Shown here: one piece after another, positions 1-9,078 of the stretch
Position numbering within the stretch: position 1 is the first letter of the stretch
How the letters are laid out: each line of letters starts with the position of its first letter
Assembly: GCA_947503785.1 (NCBI GenBank)
Contig: CANNFB010000001.1
Coordinates: 248,001-312,000, forward strand
DNA length: 64,000 bases
Direction of reading: 5' to 3'
Source of the DNA: an uncultured Campylobacterales bacterium
GTDB taxonomy: Bacteria; Campylobacterota; Campylobacteria; Campylobacterales; Arcobacteraceae
Program-made: the position numbers and the translations under genes
The notes under the pieces: model-generated
Databases searched by the model: none
Told to the model about the DNA's origin: nothing
Seen by the model: only the letters and a program-made list of their open reading frames with translations

Positions 1-143
1 TGAAAGAAAAACTAGAAGTTCAAATAGAAGAAATAAACGAAGATTATTCAATTAGTAATTATGAAATTGAAGAGTTCAATTTAAACCTAAGACGCAAAGA
101 TATTTACAATACAAAAATAGAAATTTTATGGGAAGAAATATAA
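1..143 (+). CDS. C-terminal end of a protein cut by the window edge
   Basis: An open frame (third frame) runs from the left edge to TAA at 141-143, giving about 46 residues that are rich in Glu, Lys and Asn and end LWEEI. The start lies outside the window. The stop overlaps the next ATG by one base (TAATG), so the two genes are probably translationally coupled in one operon. The fragment is too short and generic to name; a charged, coiled-coil-like tail is all that can be seen. Confidence 0.6.
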   Translation, partial: KEKLEVQIEEINEDYSISNYEIEEFNLNLRRKDIYNTKIEILWEEI

Positions 144-649
144 TGGCAAAAAATTTAGACGAGTTTTTAAAAAATTTTCAAAGTTTAACACTATCTACTC
201 TTGATGAAAAAGGAAATCCTTTTTCATCTTATGCTCCTTTTATAAAAACAGATAATAAATATTATGTTTATATATCCAATATGGCAAAGCATACACAAAA
301 CTTAAGTAAACATAATAAATGTAGCTTATTTTTTGTAGAAGATGAGCAAACCTGCAAAAATATTTTTGCAAGAAAAAGAGTAATGATTCAATGTAATTCA
401 GAAAAGATTGAACAAGACTCAAATGATGAAGGATCACTATTAAACGTATTTAAAACTAAATTTGGTGAAGAGATGATTGATATGTTAAAAAACATGAAAG
501 ATTTTCATGTTTTCGAATTTAAACCTTTTTATGGAGAAGCAGTATTTGGATTTGGAAAAGCTTATAATTTAGGTGGTGAAGAGTTCAATGAATTTGTAAG
601 TAGAGCTAGTTCAAATTCATCAGGGCATGGGCATGGAAGCAAAAAGTAA
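143..649 (+). CDS. HugZ/pyridoxamine-phosphate-oxidase-like protein
   Basis: A 168-residue protein of the FMN-binding split-barrel (pyridoxamine 5'-phosphate oxidase-like) type. The N-terminal part (DEFLKNFQSLTLSTLDEKG, then SSYAPFI) matches the pattern of HugZ/HutZ heme-utilisation proteins, and the C-terminus carries a short His-rich tail, GHGHGSKK, of the kind that binds heme iron in that family. An in-frame ATG at 128 exists, but ATG 143 has GGGAAG upstream and overlaps the preceding stop, so 143 is preferred. Known HugZ proteins are about 250 residues, so this is a short form. A role in heme handling or degradation is inferred from the family; general flavin-dependent oxidoreductase is the alternative. 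Confidence 0.7.
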   Translation: MAKNLDEFLKNFQSLTLSTLDEKGNPFSSYAPFIKTDNKYYVYISNMAKHTQNLSKHNKCSLFFVEDEQTCKNIFARKRVMIQCNSEKIEQDSNDEGSLLNVFKTKFGEEMIDMLKNMKDFHVFEFKPFYGEAVFGFGKAYNLGGEEFNEFVSRASSNSSGHGHGSKK

Positions 650-670
650 ATTAACTAGTTCTTGAAATAA

Positions 671-1018
671 ATGAAAATATCTTATCACAGAAGAAGAAAA
701 ATAAAAACAAGAAGAATAGCTTTAGATAAACTAATTAAAGAGGGTATTGAAGATCCAAAAGAATTAGCTGTTCTTCTTAAAGTTACACCTCCTACAATAA
801 AAAGAGATCTTAAAGCCCTACTAACAATGACTAAAGAAGACTTCATGTTCAAGACAAAAGCTACATCTGAAGATATTTTAGAAAAGAAAGATTTGATTTT
901 AAAAATGCTTGATGACGAAAACTATTATAATGATTCAGGTGAGCTAAATATTAAAGAAATATGCTTAGAGCTTAAAACTAGTAGATCTACAGTTTTAAGC
1001 GTCTTAAATGGCGAATAA
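671..1018 (+). CDS. small protein with helix-turn-helix-like segments
   Basis: A 115-residue basic protein lying 21 bases after the HugZ-like gene on the same strand, so probably co-transcribed. It begins with a strongly basic patch (YHRRRKIKTRR). Residues about 20-50 (LIKEGIEDPKELAVLLKVTPPTIKRDLKAL) read as a DNA-binding helix-turn-helix, and a second similar unit lies near the end (IKEICLELKTSRSTVLSVL). No family is recognised. A small DNA-binding regulator is a reasonable inference, but target and effector are unknown. Confidence 0.6.
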   Translation: MKISYHRRRKIKTRRIALDKLIKEGIEDPKELAVLLKVTPPTIKRDLKALLTMTKEDFMFKTKATSEDILEKKDLILKMLDDENYYNDSGELNIKEICLELKTSRSTVLSVLNGE

Positions 1019-1028
1019 ACTTATAGTC

Positions 1029-2129
1029 CTAGGTATTTGAATATATTTTTCCATCACCTGAAATTAAAATTGCCATTCCTTTTGTATTTTCAAATTGAGA
1101 AAGTATAATTAATAAGATCATCATCAAAGGAACTGATAAAAACATTCCAACCGTACCCCACATAGCTCCCCAAATAACAAGTGACAAAATTACTACAAAT
1201 TGAGATATATTTAATTTGTTTCCCATTAACTTTGGATAAATGATATTTCCAATAACAAACTGAATTGCGGCTAAAGAGATAAGAAAAATTATAACTTCTG
1301 AAAGCTCAGGAAACTGTATAAGTGCAAACAGTGTTGGAATAATTACAGCAATTATACTTCCAATTGTAGGAATAAAATTTAATGTAAAAGCTAAAAATCC
1401 CCAAAGTACAGCACCTTGTAAAGAAAAAAACTCACATATTAAATATGTTAAAAAACCTGTGCTTAAACTAATAATTGTAGTTATTGAAATATACATTCTA
1501 ATTGTTTTTGAAACACTTGATAATACTTCTTTAGCTTTTGCCCTATTTTCATAATTAGGGAAAAGAGCATTTATCTTTGCATTAAAAAATCTTTGATCTA
1601 AAAGTAAAAATAGAACATATAATAATATTTGCATAATATTACTAACAACGGAACTAAAGGCAGCTATTACTTTATTTATCATAGATGCAATACTAAACTG
1701 TTCAAATAACTTCTCAAACTTGTCAGAGAAATCAAAACCTGTTAATAAAGAGAGTTTATCAATTAAGCCATAAAATTTATTATCTAATTGTGCAATTGTA
1801 GAACTTAATTCAACCATACTAGAAGCAATGAAACTTCCTATTTGAAGCATTGAAACAACAATAATTATTAAAGATAAGGGTATTGAAATGAATTCTCCAA
1901 TATTTGAATTCATAAAAGGAAGTCTTTTTATTTGATTTGCTAGTGCGTTAATTAAAAACCAAATAAGAATTGCAATTGCAATTGGTGCTAAAATATTACT
2001 TAAGCTTGACAATGCAAAAACTATAAGTGAAAGAAAAGCAAAAAAATAAAATGCCGATGCGAAATCAGTATTATATATTTTAGCAGTTGAATTGTTTTTA
2101 GTTACTATATTTTTGTTTAAATGGTCCAA
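1029..2129 (-). CDS. AI-2E family transporter (PerM-like membrane protein)
   Basis: A 366-residue inner-membrane protein with about eight hydrophobic segments and the family layout: two N-terminal membrane helices, a soluble middle region (about 100-160), then a long C-terminal membrane block with the conserved stretch FLAFTLNFIPTIGSIIAVIIP and a later GNIIYPKLMG. The start is TTG at 2129 with AAAGGT upstream. Family members are proposed exporters of small molecules; the AI-2 name derives from TqsA, and the real substrate here is unknown. It is monocistronic or leads the next minus-strand gene only weakly, and is convergent with the HTH gene. Confidence 0.85.
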   Translation of the reverse strand: MDHLNKNIVTKNNSTAKIYNTDFASAFYFFAFLSLIVFALSSLSNILAPIAIAILIWFLINALANQIKRLPFMNSNIGEFISIPLSLIIIVVSMLQIGSFIASSMVELSSTIAQLDNKFYGLIDKLSLLTGFDFSDKFEKLFEQFSIASMINKVIAAFSSVVSNIMQILLYVLFLLLDQRFFNAKINALFPNYENRAKAKEVLSSVSKTIRMYISITTIISLSTGFLTYLICEFFSLQGAVLWGFLAFTLNFIPTIGSIIAVIIPTLFALIQFPELSEVIIFLISLAAIQFVIGNIIYPKLMGNKLNISQFVVILSLVIWGAMWGTVGMFLSVPLMMILLIILSQFENTKGMAILISGDGKIYSNT

Positions 2130-2173
2130 ATTCTACCTTTTTAATTTATTGTATATAATAACTAATAGTTTAT

Positions 2174-2824
2174 TTAAACTTCTTTTTCTGCATCTTTTTG
2201 AGCATCTGTTTTTAATAATTCTGCAATTTTTGCATCAATAATTTCTAAACTTTTTTCTTGTGTTTTAACAGATATATCAGGAAGTTCTCCGCCAAAGAGT
2301 TTTTGAGCTTGTTCAAAACCTTGAACTAAACCTTTTCTACTTTCTTGTAGTGCTTCTAAATTATCTCCTGTCATATTTAACACAAATGAAGTAACTCTTG
2401 ATGATGTTTCTTCTATTCCAAAAAAACCACCTTGCGAAACTAAAGCTTTTGCTTCTCCTTGAGTTAATTGATCTAAAGCTTTTCCTTCATAACCAATTGA
2501 TTCTAAAGACAACCCACTTTCAGTTGTTTTCCCACTAAAAAAGTTTATATAATCATCATTACCATTTACTAAGTTCGTTAAAATTTGCTGGGCATTTGTA
2601 TTACCCTGACTTGATTCTACACTTTTTACTTTTAAATAATTCATAATGCTATGTGTTGAAATTGAAACATTAACAGCTGCGTTGTGAAGCTTACTTTCTG
2701 CACTTGTATCATTAGATTCAAAACTTGCACCTTTAGAACTTGATATATGGTCAGAAGCCTTGGCCATATTTTCATTAAATGCATTCAAATACTGATTTGT
2801 TTGAGCTGGACTTATATTATTCAT
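2174..2824 (-). CDS. conserved hypothetical protein, DUF5610-like
   Basis: A 216-residue soluble protein without signal peptide. The N-terminal half is Ser/Asn/Thr-rich and low in structure. The C-terminal half is more conserved-looking: LVSQGGFFGIEETSSRVTSF, then a Gly/Gln segment (GLVQGFEQAQKLFGG) and a final helix. This pattern resembles proteins of Campylobacterota annotated as DUF5610 or, by historical accident, hydrogenase-4 component G; no hydrogenase gene is nearby, so that name should not be used. A good ribosome site (AAAGGATAAATT) precedes the ATG. Function unknown. Confidence 0.6.
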   Translation of the reverse strand: MNNISPAQTNQYLNAFNENMAKASDHISSSKGASFESNDTSAESKLHNAAVNVSISTHSIMNYLKVKSVESSQGNTNAQQILTNLVNGNDDYINFFSGKTTESGLSLESIGYEGKALDQLTQGEAKALVSQGGFFGIEETSSRVTSFVLNMTGDNLEALQESRKGLVQGFEQAQKLFGGELPDISVKTQEKSLEIIDAKIAELLKTDAQKDAEKEV

Positions 2825-2939
2825 AATTTATCCTTTATGTAAGTAATTATACTTACACAATTCTTAAATTTATCTTAAAAATAATCACTAAGATTATATG
2901 CAATTATTTTTATCTATTAAAGTATAAAATACAATATAA

Positions 2940-3530
2940 TTATTGCTTTTTATACTTATTTAGAAAAATATCAATTTCACTTTTCATAGTATTATGATAA
3001 CCTTTTGCACTTGTGTATATAAAGAACACTGATTGAATCATAAAAAAGAAGTAAGCATTTGAATACCCAATATATACAAAGATAATATCTGCAAGAAAGA
3101 AACATATAAAAGCATAAGATCTAATTAGGTGATTATGACTTGAAAGTAAAAAACTTCCAACTATTGCTATTAAAGAAGCTGTAAAATCTATAGGTAAAAT
3201 ATTAAAATCAATATTTTTTATATTGGGTAAAATTGTAAAGACTAAAACTAAACTATAAACAAAAAGTACTCCACTAATAATAGAAACATCTCTCTTTTTA
3301 TTTTTTGTAAGTTTATAAATTCCTAAAATTGCAGTTATAAAAAATAAAATCATTTGAATTATTACGGGAACTTTTCCATTTAAGATAAAAAAAGTTAATA
3401 ATGCAAGATTTGAAATAAAGAAACTAATAAATCCAAAATATAAAGGTCTAGTATTTTCTTTAGAACTTAAAGACATTAAATATGCACCCGTAATTGAAAA
3501 AATTGCACCAGTTGCTTCTAGAATTATCAT
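2940..3530 (-). CDS. six-helix membrane protein, PnuC/SemiSWEET-like
   Basis: A 196-residue integral membrane protein of about six hydrophobic helices separated by very short loops, with a basic C-terminal tail (DIFLNKYKKQ). The start MIILEATGAIFSITGAYLMS, the central NKKRD loop and the repeated three-helix appearance recall the nicotinamide riboside transporter (PnuC)/SemiSWEET fold, but the family's key residues cannot be confirmed by eye. It is divergent from the DTW gene, with 108 bases of AT-rich promoter DNA between them. Transport of a small metabolite is only a guess. Confidence 0.5.
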   Translation of the reverse strand: MIILEATGAIFSITGAYLMSLSSKENTRPLYFGFISFFISNLALLTFFILNGKVPVIIQMILFFITAILGIYKLTKNKKRDVSIISGVLFVYSLVLVFTILPNIKNIDFNILPIDFTASLIAIVGSFLLSSHNHLIRSYAFICFFLADIIFVYIGYSNAYFFFMIQSVFFIYTSAKGYHNTMKSEIDIFLNKYKKQ

Positions 3531-3606
3531 TGCTTCTCACTTTTTTAAATTTATGCAATTATAATCATATAATCAAAAATACGTATAAATATAATAAATA
3601 TTTGAC

Positions 3607-3612
3607 TATAAT
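3607..3612 (+). promoter_or_regulatory. -10 element of the DTW-domain gene
   Basis: TATAAT lies 27 bases before the TTG start at 3639, in very AT-rich DNA with no clear -35. This is the usual appearance of vegetative promoters in Campylobacterota. Confidence 0.5.
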
Positions 3613-3638
3613 TTCAAAAATTAATTTGAAAGTTCCAT

Positions 3639-4301
3639 TTGCAAGATATTAAAAATAGAGAAAAATGCTATAAATGCTATAGACCAAAAATTTCATGTAT
3701 GTGTAAACATACAATAGAACCTTTAAAAACAAAGACAAAATTCGTCATTTTAATGCATCCAAAAGAGTTTAAAAAAACAAAAAATGGAACAGGACATCTA
3801 ACAAATAATTCAATAGAAAATTGTGAACTTCATGTAGGAATTGATTTTTCAAATAATGAAAGAATAAATACTCTTATAAATAGTAGTGATTATGAACCTT
3901 TTGTTTTATATCCTAGTGAAACTTCAATAAAATTAAATGAAGAAAAGATAAGCTCAAAAAAGAAAAATGCATTAATATTTATAATTGATTCAACTTGGCC
4001 TTGTTCTAAAAAAATGTTAAGGCTTAGTAAAAACCTAGCTTCTTTAAAAAAAGTTAGTTTTACACATGATAAGTCATCTATTTTTACTATTAAAACACAA
4101 CCTAATGAACACTGTTTATCAACAATGGAATCAACTCTTTGTGTATTAGAGCAGTTAAATAAGCATAATATTGAAAATATTAAAGACTCACTTCTTGAAG
4201 ATTTTTTAAATCCTTTTAAAAAAATGGTTGCTTTTCAAATTTCCTGCACAGATGAAGATAAAAAATATATTAGATTTAAAAAGAATTCTTCTTATAAATA
4301 A
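3639..4301 (+). CDS. DTW-domain protein, putative tRNA-uridine aminocarboxypropyltransferase
   Basis: A 220-residue protein with the features of the DTW family (TapT/TuaA in E. coli), which installs acp3U on tRNA using S-adenosylmethionine. It has an N-terminal Cys cluster (CYKCYRPKISCMC), the segment LMHPKEFKKTKNGTGHL and the signature IIDSTWPCSKKM, where the usual D-x-T-W is intact. The start is TTG at 3639 after a GAAAG ribosome site. Length agrees with the family (about 200-230). It is convergent with the next gene, leaving only two bases between stops. Confidence 0.8.
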   Translation: MQDIKNREKCYKCYRPKISCMCKHTIEPLKTKTKFVILMHPKEFKKTKNGTGHLTNNSIENCELHVGIDFSNNERINTLINSSDYEPFVLYPSETSIKLNEEKISSKKKNALIFIIDSTWPCSKKMLRLSKNLASLKKVSFTHDKSSIFTIKTQPNEHCLSTMESTLCVLEQLNKHNIENIKDSLLEDFLNPFKKMVAFQISCTDEDKKYIRFKKNSSYK

Positions 4302-4303
4302 AT

Positions 4304-5569
4304 TTAATCCATGTAATTATAAGTAAGAATTGCTTTTCTATCTAGCTTATTAAAAAGCCAAATCTTCTGCACTATTTTATCTATTAAAATAATTCCAATA
4401 TTATCTCCATGTGGAACAAGATAAAGTTGAGGAATTGCTGAAGATTTTTTATAATGATAATTAAATCCAAGTAGTTTATCTTCCAAATTATATTCATTAC
4501 TAAGATTACCTTTTTGATCAAATATAAAAAGTCCGTTCTTCTTCCAGTTTGAAGATAAAAAGGTATTACTTAAATTATCGTAAGATATAGAATTAATAGA
4601 AAAGTCATCTATGTACTTTCTAATTGACTTCCAAGATTCAGTTACTGCATCAAAAATATAAAATTCTCCATCATCATTTGCAATATAAACCATGTCTCCT
4701 AAATCATCGTATGCAATACCCTTTGCACTTGCTAGTATCTTAAAAATAGGGATAGGTTTTAATACCTCATTTCTAGTTGATAGGTTTATTATTTTTATAC
4801 CATTTTTTATTATTTCATAAACTTTAGTTTTATCAGGCGAGCTAGTTACATTGTTTTTTATTTCTATTAATTTATTTTCAATATTAAGAGGTCCTTCTAA
4901 AGAATAAGGTATAAAATCATAATTATTTGAAATTAAATTAAACTTGAAATTATTTTTTGCTTTTTTGGGAGTTAAATAATTTAATGAAAATTTTGGATTT
5001 GATTGAATATCATCAATTTGTATTTTCTCTTCTAATACTTCACTACTATAAAAATAATCTATATTTTCTTTTTGTGTTATTTTTTTAATATATTTTAATA
5101 ATTTAATAAAGTTAATATTTTCTATATCTAAGTCTAAGTTTAGTTGTTTTTTATATTTATAAATTAGCTCTTTAGAAACTACTTCATTATTATCATCGTA
5201 TATAATTAGCTTTATATTAGTATTTCTATTAGAACTAATATTCCATATAGTTTCATCTTTAGAGCTTAGTATTAAAATAACATCCTTATTAGGTCTATTA
5301 ATATTAATAATTATTTCTTTTTCATTTTTTTCATTTTTTTTTGTTAGGTTTCCACTTAAAACAAAAATTTCATTTTCTTTTTTTAAAGAAAATGAAATAA
5401 AATCTTCTTTATCTTCTAAATTCTTAGCAGAATATACTATATTTTTTTCACTTTGCGAAATACTTATTAATTCGTTAATAGCTACTGTTTTTTCTAAAAT
5501 TGAATTTATGTAGTAAAATGAAAATAAAATTAATAACAATAAGCTAATCCAGCCAAAAAATAATTTCAT
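4304..5569 (-). CDS. membrane-anchored hypothetical protein with propeller-like C-terminus
   Basis: A 421-residue protein with one N-terminal hydrophobic helix (residues 4-24, LFFGWISLLLLILFSFYYIN) and a large remainder expected in the periplasm. Residues about 230-420 show recurring short strand patterns (VYEIIKNGIKIINLST; DDLGDMVYIANDDGEFYIFD; LSSNWKKNGLFIFDQKGN; LVPHGDNIGIILI), which suggest a beta-propeller or repeat sheet. No family is recognised. It stands alone on the minus strand, divergent from the L,D-transpeptidase, so a cell-envelope role is possible but unproved. Confidence 0.55.
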   Translation of the reverse strand: MKLFFGWISLLLLILFSFYYINSILEKTVAINELISISQSEKNIVYSAKNLEDKEDFISFSLKKENEIFVLSGNLTKKNEKNEKEIIININRPNKDVILILSSKDETIWNISSNRNTNIKLIIYDDNNEVVSKELIYKYKKQLNLDLDIENINFIKLLKYIKKITQKENIDYFYSSEVLEEKIQIDDIQSNPKFSLNYLTPKKAKNNFKFNLISNNYDFIPYSLEGPLNIENKLIEIKNNVTSSPDKTKVYEIIKNGIKIINLSTRNEVLKPIPIFKILASAKGIAYDDLGDMVYIANDDGEFYIFDAVTESWKSIRKYIDDFSINSISYDNLSNTFLSSNWKKNGLFIFDQKGNLSNEYNLEDKLLGFNYHYKKSSAIPQLYLVPHGDNIGIILIDKIVQKIWLFNKLDRKAILTYNYMD

Positions 5570-5809
5570 ACTAATCCTATATATTTATAATATAATATTA
5601 TAACTTCTTTATATAAAATTATTATTTTAAATAACTATTTTTTACTATTAATTAAAGAATCTGTAATATTCATAATAATTTAACACAAAAATATTCATTT
5701 AATAAGTTGTTTTTTAGAATATTAATCAATAAAGGATAAAATATGTAATGATTTAGCTTGTTTATTAAATTTCTGATAATTATTAAAGGTATTTTTCTTC
5801 TTTTTTCAC

Positions 5810-5815
5810 TATAAT
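5810..5815 (+). promoter_or_regulatory. -10 element of the L,D-transpeptidase gene
   Basis: TATAAT is followed by a 37-base leader to the ATG at 5853. It lies within the 283-base gap between divergent genes; nothing else is recognised in that gap, which is nearly pure A/T. Confidence 0.45.
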
Positions 5816-5852
5816 AGGCAAAAAATTATAAATTTATTTGGAGATAAACCGT

Positions 5853-7778
5853 ATGTACATTTTAAAGTTTGTATTTACTGCTTTTTTTCTTTCTACTACC
5901 TTATTTGCTGCAACAGATATAAAGCCATCTGAAATCAAAAAAGAAGTATTAATTGAGAAGTTTGAAAAAGTAGAAAGTATAGCACCTAGTCCTCAGGAAG
6001 TCTTTATAAGTGATAGCACAAAAACTGTTGAAAAACTACTATCTTATAAAAAAGTCCCCAACTCTTTTCTATCTAAAGCATCAATTAGAAATTATTACAA
6101 AAATTTTGATAATCAATTAATTTGGAGTGATGAAAAAGGAATTAAAGATATTTCACTTTCATTATTAGAAACAATTAAAAACGATCCTGTTTTAAAACCA
6201 AATGTAAAAAAAGCATTTAATCTTGATAATATACTAAACGAGTTAACAAACCTAGAAAAAACAAATGATAAGTATATTGAAAGCATGACGAAAATAGACT
6301 TTATGTTAACTAGTATTTATGATAAGTATATGAAATATTTATCAAAAGGATATATAAACTGGAAAGGTTTTAAAAGAGAGCTTAGAAAACTTGATCAAAA
6401 AGAAGAAATTCTGGCAGATTGGGAAAAGTATAATGTAAAAAAGAACTCTGCTAAACTCCTAAAAGAAGCAATTATTCAAAATGATTTATTATTTGCATTT
6501 AATGAAGTAAATTATACTTATCCAAAAGCAAAAGAGTTAGCATCAACTATAAATGAGTTTGAAAAGCTAGCAAGTGAAGGTGGATATATAGAACTTCCAA
6601 AGTTTGATACATTAAAAGTTGGAGATAGAGCAAGTGTAGTAAAAACTTTAAGAGAAAGATTACTACAAAGTAAAGATTTAAAAGTTAATGCATGTGATAT
6701 TCAAAGTGATATTTCGCCAGAAACAAGTTCTCAAATAAAAAGAGATATTGAAACAATTAATAACAATACGCAAGTAGCAGTAGAAGTTCCTACAATTGAT
6801 TACTGCGAAATATATGACAAAGAATTACAAGAAGCAGTAATATCATTCCAAAAAAGCCATGGACTACTTGCTGATGGTATAATAGGTTCTACTACAAGAA
6901 AGTATTTAAATATTTCTATTGAAAGTAAAATTGTAAAAATGAGACTTAATTTAGAGAGAATGAGATGGCTGCCACGTTCACTTGGCGAAAAATATTTATT
7001 AGTTAATATTCCAGATTTTAGATTAAAAATGTATGATAATAATGAAATAAAACTTGATATGAAAACTGTAGTAGGTACTAGAAAAAATCCAACTCCTATT
7101 TTCTCTCATAAAATGTCTTACATAGTTTTAAATCCATACTGGAGAATTCCACCAAGAATTGTAAAAAGAGAAATTATTCCTAAGTTACTAGAAAACCCTA
7201 GTTACCTAAATGGTAAAGATATTAAGTTATTTGAGAACTGGGATCATACTTCAACTGAGTTTGACTTAAACTCTATTGATTGGAGCTTATATGATGAAAA
7301 TAGAGTTGCTACAACAAATCTAACAACTACTATGATTGATGGAGAGGAAGTACAAATTGAAGAAGTTGTAGAACCGCAAAAAGGTCCTACAATGAGATTT
7401 ATTCAGATGCCAAGTAATAGAAATCCATTAGGTAGAATGAAATTTATGTTCCCTAATAAATATGCAGTTTATTTACATGATACTCCTGCAAAAAGGTATT
7501 TTAAATACACAAAAAGAGCTCTTTCTCACGGATGTATTAGATTAGAAAATCCAAAAGAGTTATTAAAATTAATTGCATCAGAAGATAACAATTTTGATTT
7601 CTCTAAAGCTTCTACTATTTTAGAAGATGTTGAAAAAACACAAATTGGTCTAAAGAAAAAAATACCTGTTCACATGGTATATTTAACATCTTGGGTTGAT
7701 GAAAATAATAATATTCAATTTAGAGATGATGTTTATAAATATGACAGAATTCAAAAAAGATTAATGTATAAGATGTAG
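5853..7778 (+). CDS. periplasmic L,D-transpeptidase with peptidoglycan-binding domain (YcbB/LdtD type)
   Basis: A 641-residue exported enzyme. ATG 5853 is preferred to TTG 5838 because GGAG lies nine bases before it and the protein then begins with a typical signal peptide (YILKFVFTAFFLSTTLFAA). A helical scaffold region follows, then a PG_binding_1 domain (FQKSHGLLADGIIGSTTRKYL, about 330-350), then the YkuD catalytic domain with the active-site motif SHGCIRLENP (about 550). This layout matches LdtD/YcbB, which makes 3-3 peptide cross-links or attaches proteins to murein. The domain holds the usual insert between the first strands and the catalytic Cys. It is a single-gene unit ending in a bidirectional terminator. 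Confidence 0.9.
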   Translation: MYILKFVFTAFFLSTTLFAATDIKPSEIKKEVLIEKFEKVESIAPSPQEVFISDSTKTVEKLLSYKKVPNSFLSKASIRNYYKNFDNQLIWSDEKGIKDISLSLLETIKNDPVLKPNVKKAFNLDNILNELTNLEKTNDKYIESMTKIDFMLTSIYDKYMKYLSKGYINWKGFKRELRKLDQKEEILADWEKYNVKKNSAKLLKEAIIQNDLLFAFNEVNYTYPKAKELASTINEFEKLASEGGYIELPKFDTLKVGDRASVVKTLRERLLQSKDLKVNACDIQSDISPETSSQIKRDIETINNNTQVAVEVPTIDYCEIYDKELQEAVISFQKSHGLLADGIIGSTTRKYLNISIESKIVKMRLNLERMRWLPRSLGEKYLLVNIPDFRLKMYDNNEIKLDMKTVVGTRKNPTPIFSHKMSYIVLNPYWRIPPRIVKREIIPKLLENPSYLNGKDIKLFENWDHTSTEFDLNSIDWSLYDENRVATTNLTTTMIDGEEVQIEEVVEPQKGPTMRFIQMPSNRNPLGRMKFMFPNKYAVYLHDTPAKRYFKYTKRALSHGCIRLENPKELLKLIASEDNNFDFSKASTILEDVEKTQIGLKKKIPVHMVYLTSWVDENNNIQFRDDVYKYDRIQKRLMYKM

Positions 7779-7792
7779 AAAGGATATAAAAT

Positions 7793-7813
7793 AAAAAGAG
7801 ATAAACTCTTTTT
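7793..7813. terminator. bidirectional hairpin terminator
   Basis: AAAAAGAG, a five-base loop (ATAAA), then CTCTTTTT form an 8-bp stem with A- and T-tracts on either side. It serves the transpeptidase on the plus strand and the convergent gene ending at 7812 on the minus strand. Confidence 0.7.
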
Positions 7814-9020
7814 ATTTTATTAACTGTAAATTATCTTTGATATGATTTATATTTGATATATCTAATATATGTTCAGGTTTTAAAACCTTCATAAAAAATC
7901 TAACTTCAGCATTTGTAAAGCCATCTAATTCTTTATCTTTAATAGAAACATCATCTTTTTGAAGTCTGATTCGTTTTAACTTACCATTCTCTTCTTTAGC
8001 ATAATAAACTAAATCAAGTTCGGATTGATTAACTTTTTCAATAGTTACAATAACTCTATTTGTTCTAACTTTAAGTTCAAACTCTGGATATAAAATCAAG
8101 AAATTATCTTTTGAAATATAACCTATATAAAGTTTTGTATAAATATCAAAAAACAGTCCAAGTTTAACAGAAGAGAAAAACTTTAAATCAACAGTAAATT
8201 TAGGATGAGATCTTGATTTATTTAAAATCCATTCTAAAGTTGGAAAGTATTGAAATTTCTGATATTTCACTCTATAAGTTTCAATATATTTTTTATGTTT
8301 TTGAGCTTTTAATGTTGTATTATTCTTCTTTGTTTTTTTAGCAAAAATAATTCTTTTTATTAAATCATCATCATCTAAATCTTTAGTAACCCAAACAGTT
8401 GCATAATCAGGGAAATTTCTTAATCCTACTGATCCTTGAGTAACTATAATAAGAGCTCTAATTGTTAAAGTAGGAAATATCATCTTTAAAAGTGCGTACT
8501 TTTTTACAAGCCGTTTATTTAAACTAGCTGTTTTTTTTGATGTACTCATTTCTACAAAGTAAACCGAATCTTTAGTAAAGAATAAAGCATCAAACTCACT
8601 AATATCTTTATATGCTGATTTATATACTATTTGAGCACTTCTATCTATTAAAAGACCACTTTTTATAAAAGCATTCTCTTTATCTTGATATGGGCCTTTT
8701 AATACAAATCTAGTAATCAGCTCTTCACTATAAGCGTATTGAAGTAAAAGTTCATAAACAACGTTTTCATAAACTTCACCTCTAAAACTACTATAAGAAG
8801 ATATGTAAGCAGGATCATCTTCAGAAATATTATTTCTAAATAATGATTTTAAACTTTTACTATCGTATGGATAATGAAATAGATTTTCTTCTAAGTCATG
8901 TATATCTAAATTTTTTATTTTTTCTGTTATATTAAATTGTTGCAAAATTATTAAAGTAAATAAATACCTTTTTCCTTTATTTATAAGTAAAAGGATTATA
9001 TCTAAATAAATATTAATCAA
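7812..9020 (-). CDS. hypothetical protein with PD-(D/E)XK-nuclease-like core
   Basis: A 402-residue protein if the TTG at 9020 is used; that start has no ribosome site, and TTG 8945 (377 residues) is an alternative, so the N-terminus is uncertain. Residues about 140-185 read DISEFDALFFTKDSVYFVEM followed by STSKKTASLNKRLVKK, i.e. an acidic residue, a strand ending in E and a nearby Lys pair. This is the arrangement of PD-(D/E)XK endonuclease-like folds. The C-terminal half is strand-rich and unrecognised. No restriction or repair partner is adjacent. Family assignment is inference. Confidence 0.5.
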   Translation of the reverse strand: MINIYLDIILLLINKGKRYLFTLIILQQFNITEKIKNLDIHDLEENLFHYPYDSKSLKSLFRNNISEDDPAYISSYSSFRGEVYENVVYELLLQYAYSEELITRFVLKGPYQDKENAFIKSGLLIDRSAQIVYKSAYKDISEFDALFFTKDSVYFVEMSTSKKTASLNKRLVKKYALLKMIFPTLTIRALIIVTQGSVGLRNFPDYATVWVTKDLDDDDLIKRIIFAKKTKKNNTTLKAQKHKKYIETYRVKYQKFQYFPTLEWILNKSRSHPKFTVDLKFFSSVKLGLFFDIYTKLYIGYISKDNFLILYPEFELKVRTNRVIVTIEKVNQSELDLVYYAKEENGKLKRIRLQKDDVSIKDKELDGFTNAEVRFFMKVLKPEHILDISNINHIKDNLQLIK

Positions 9021-9078
9021 GTTTAATTTAGTATATAATATAAATAAATAATAATTTATAATAAAAGGAAATAATCCA

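Noticed and set aside
2174-2824. Hydrogenase-4 component G annotation for the 216-residue protein
   Set aside because: No hydrogenase genes adjacent and no membrane helices; the name appears to be a transferred misannotation.
8939-8950. TGTTGCAAAAT near the start of the nuclease-like gene as a sixth operator
   Set aside because: Only one half-site (GTTGCA) matches; the other arm is absent and it lies within a likely coding region.
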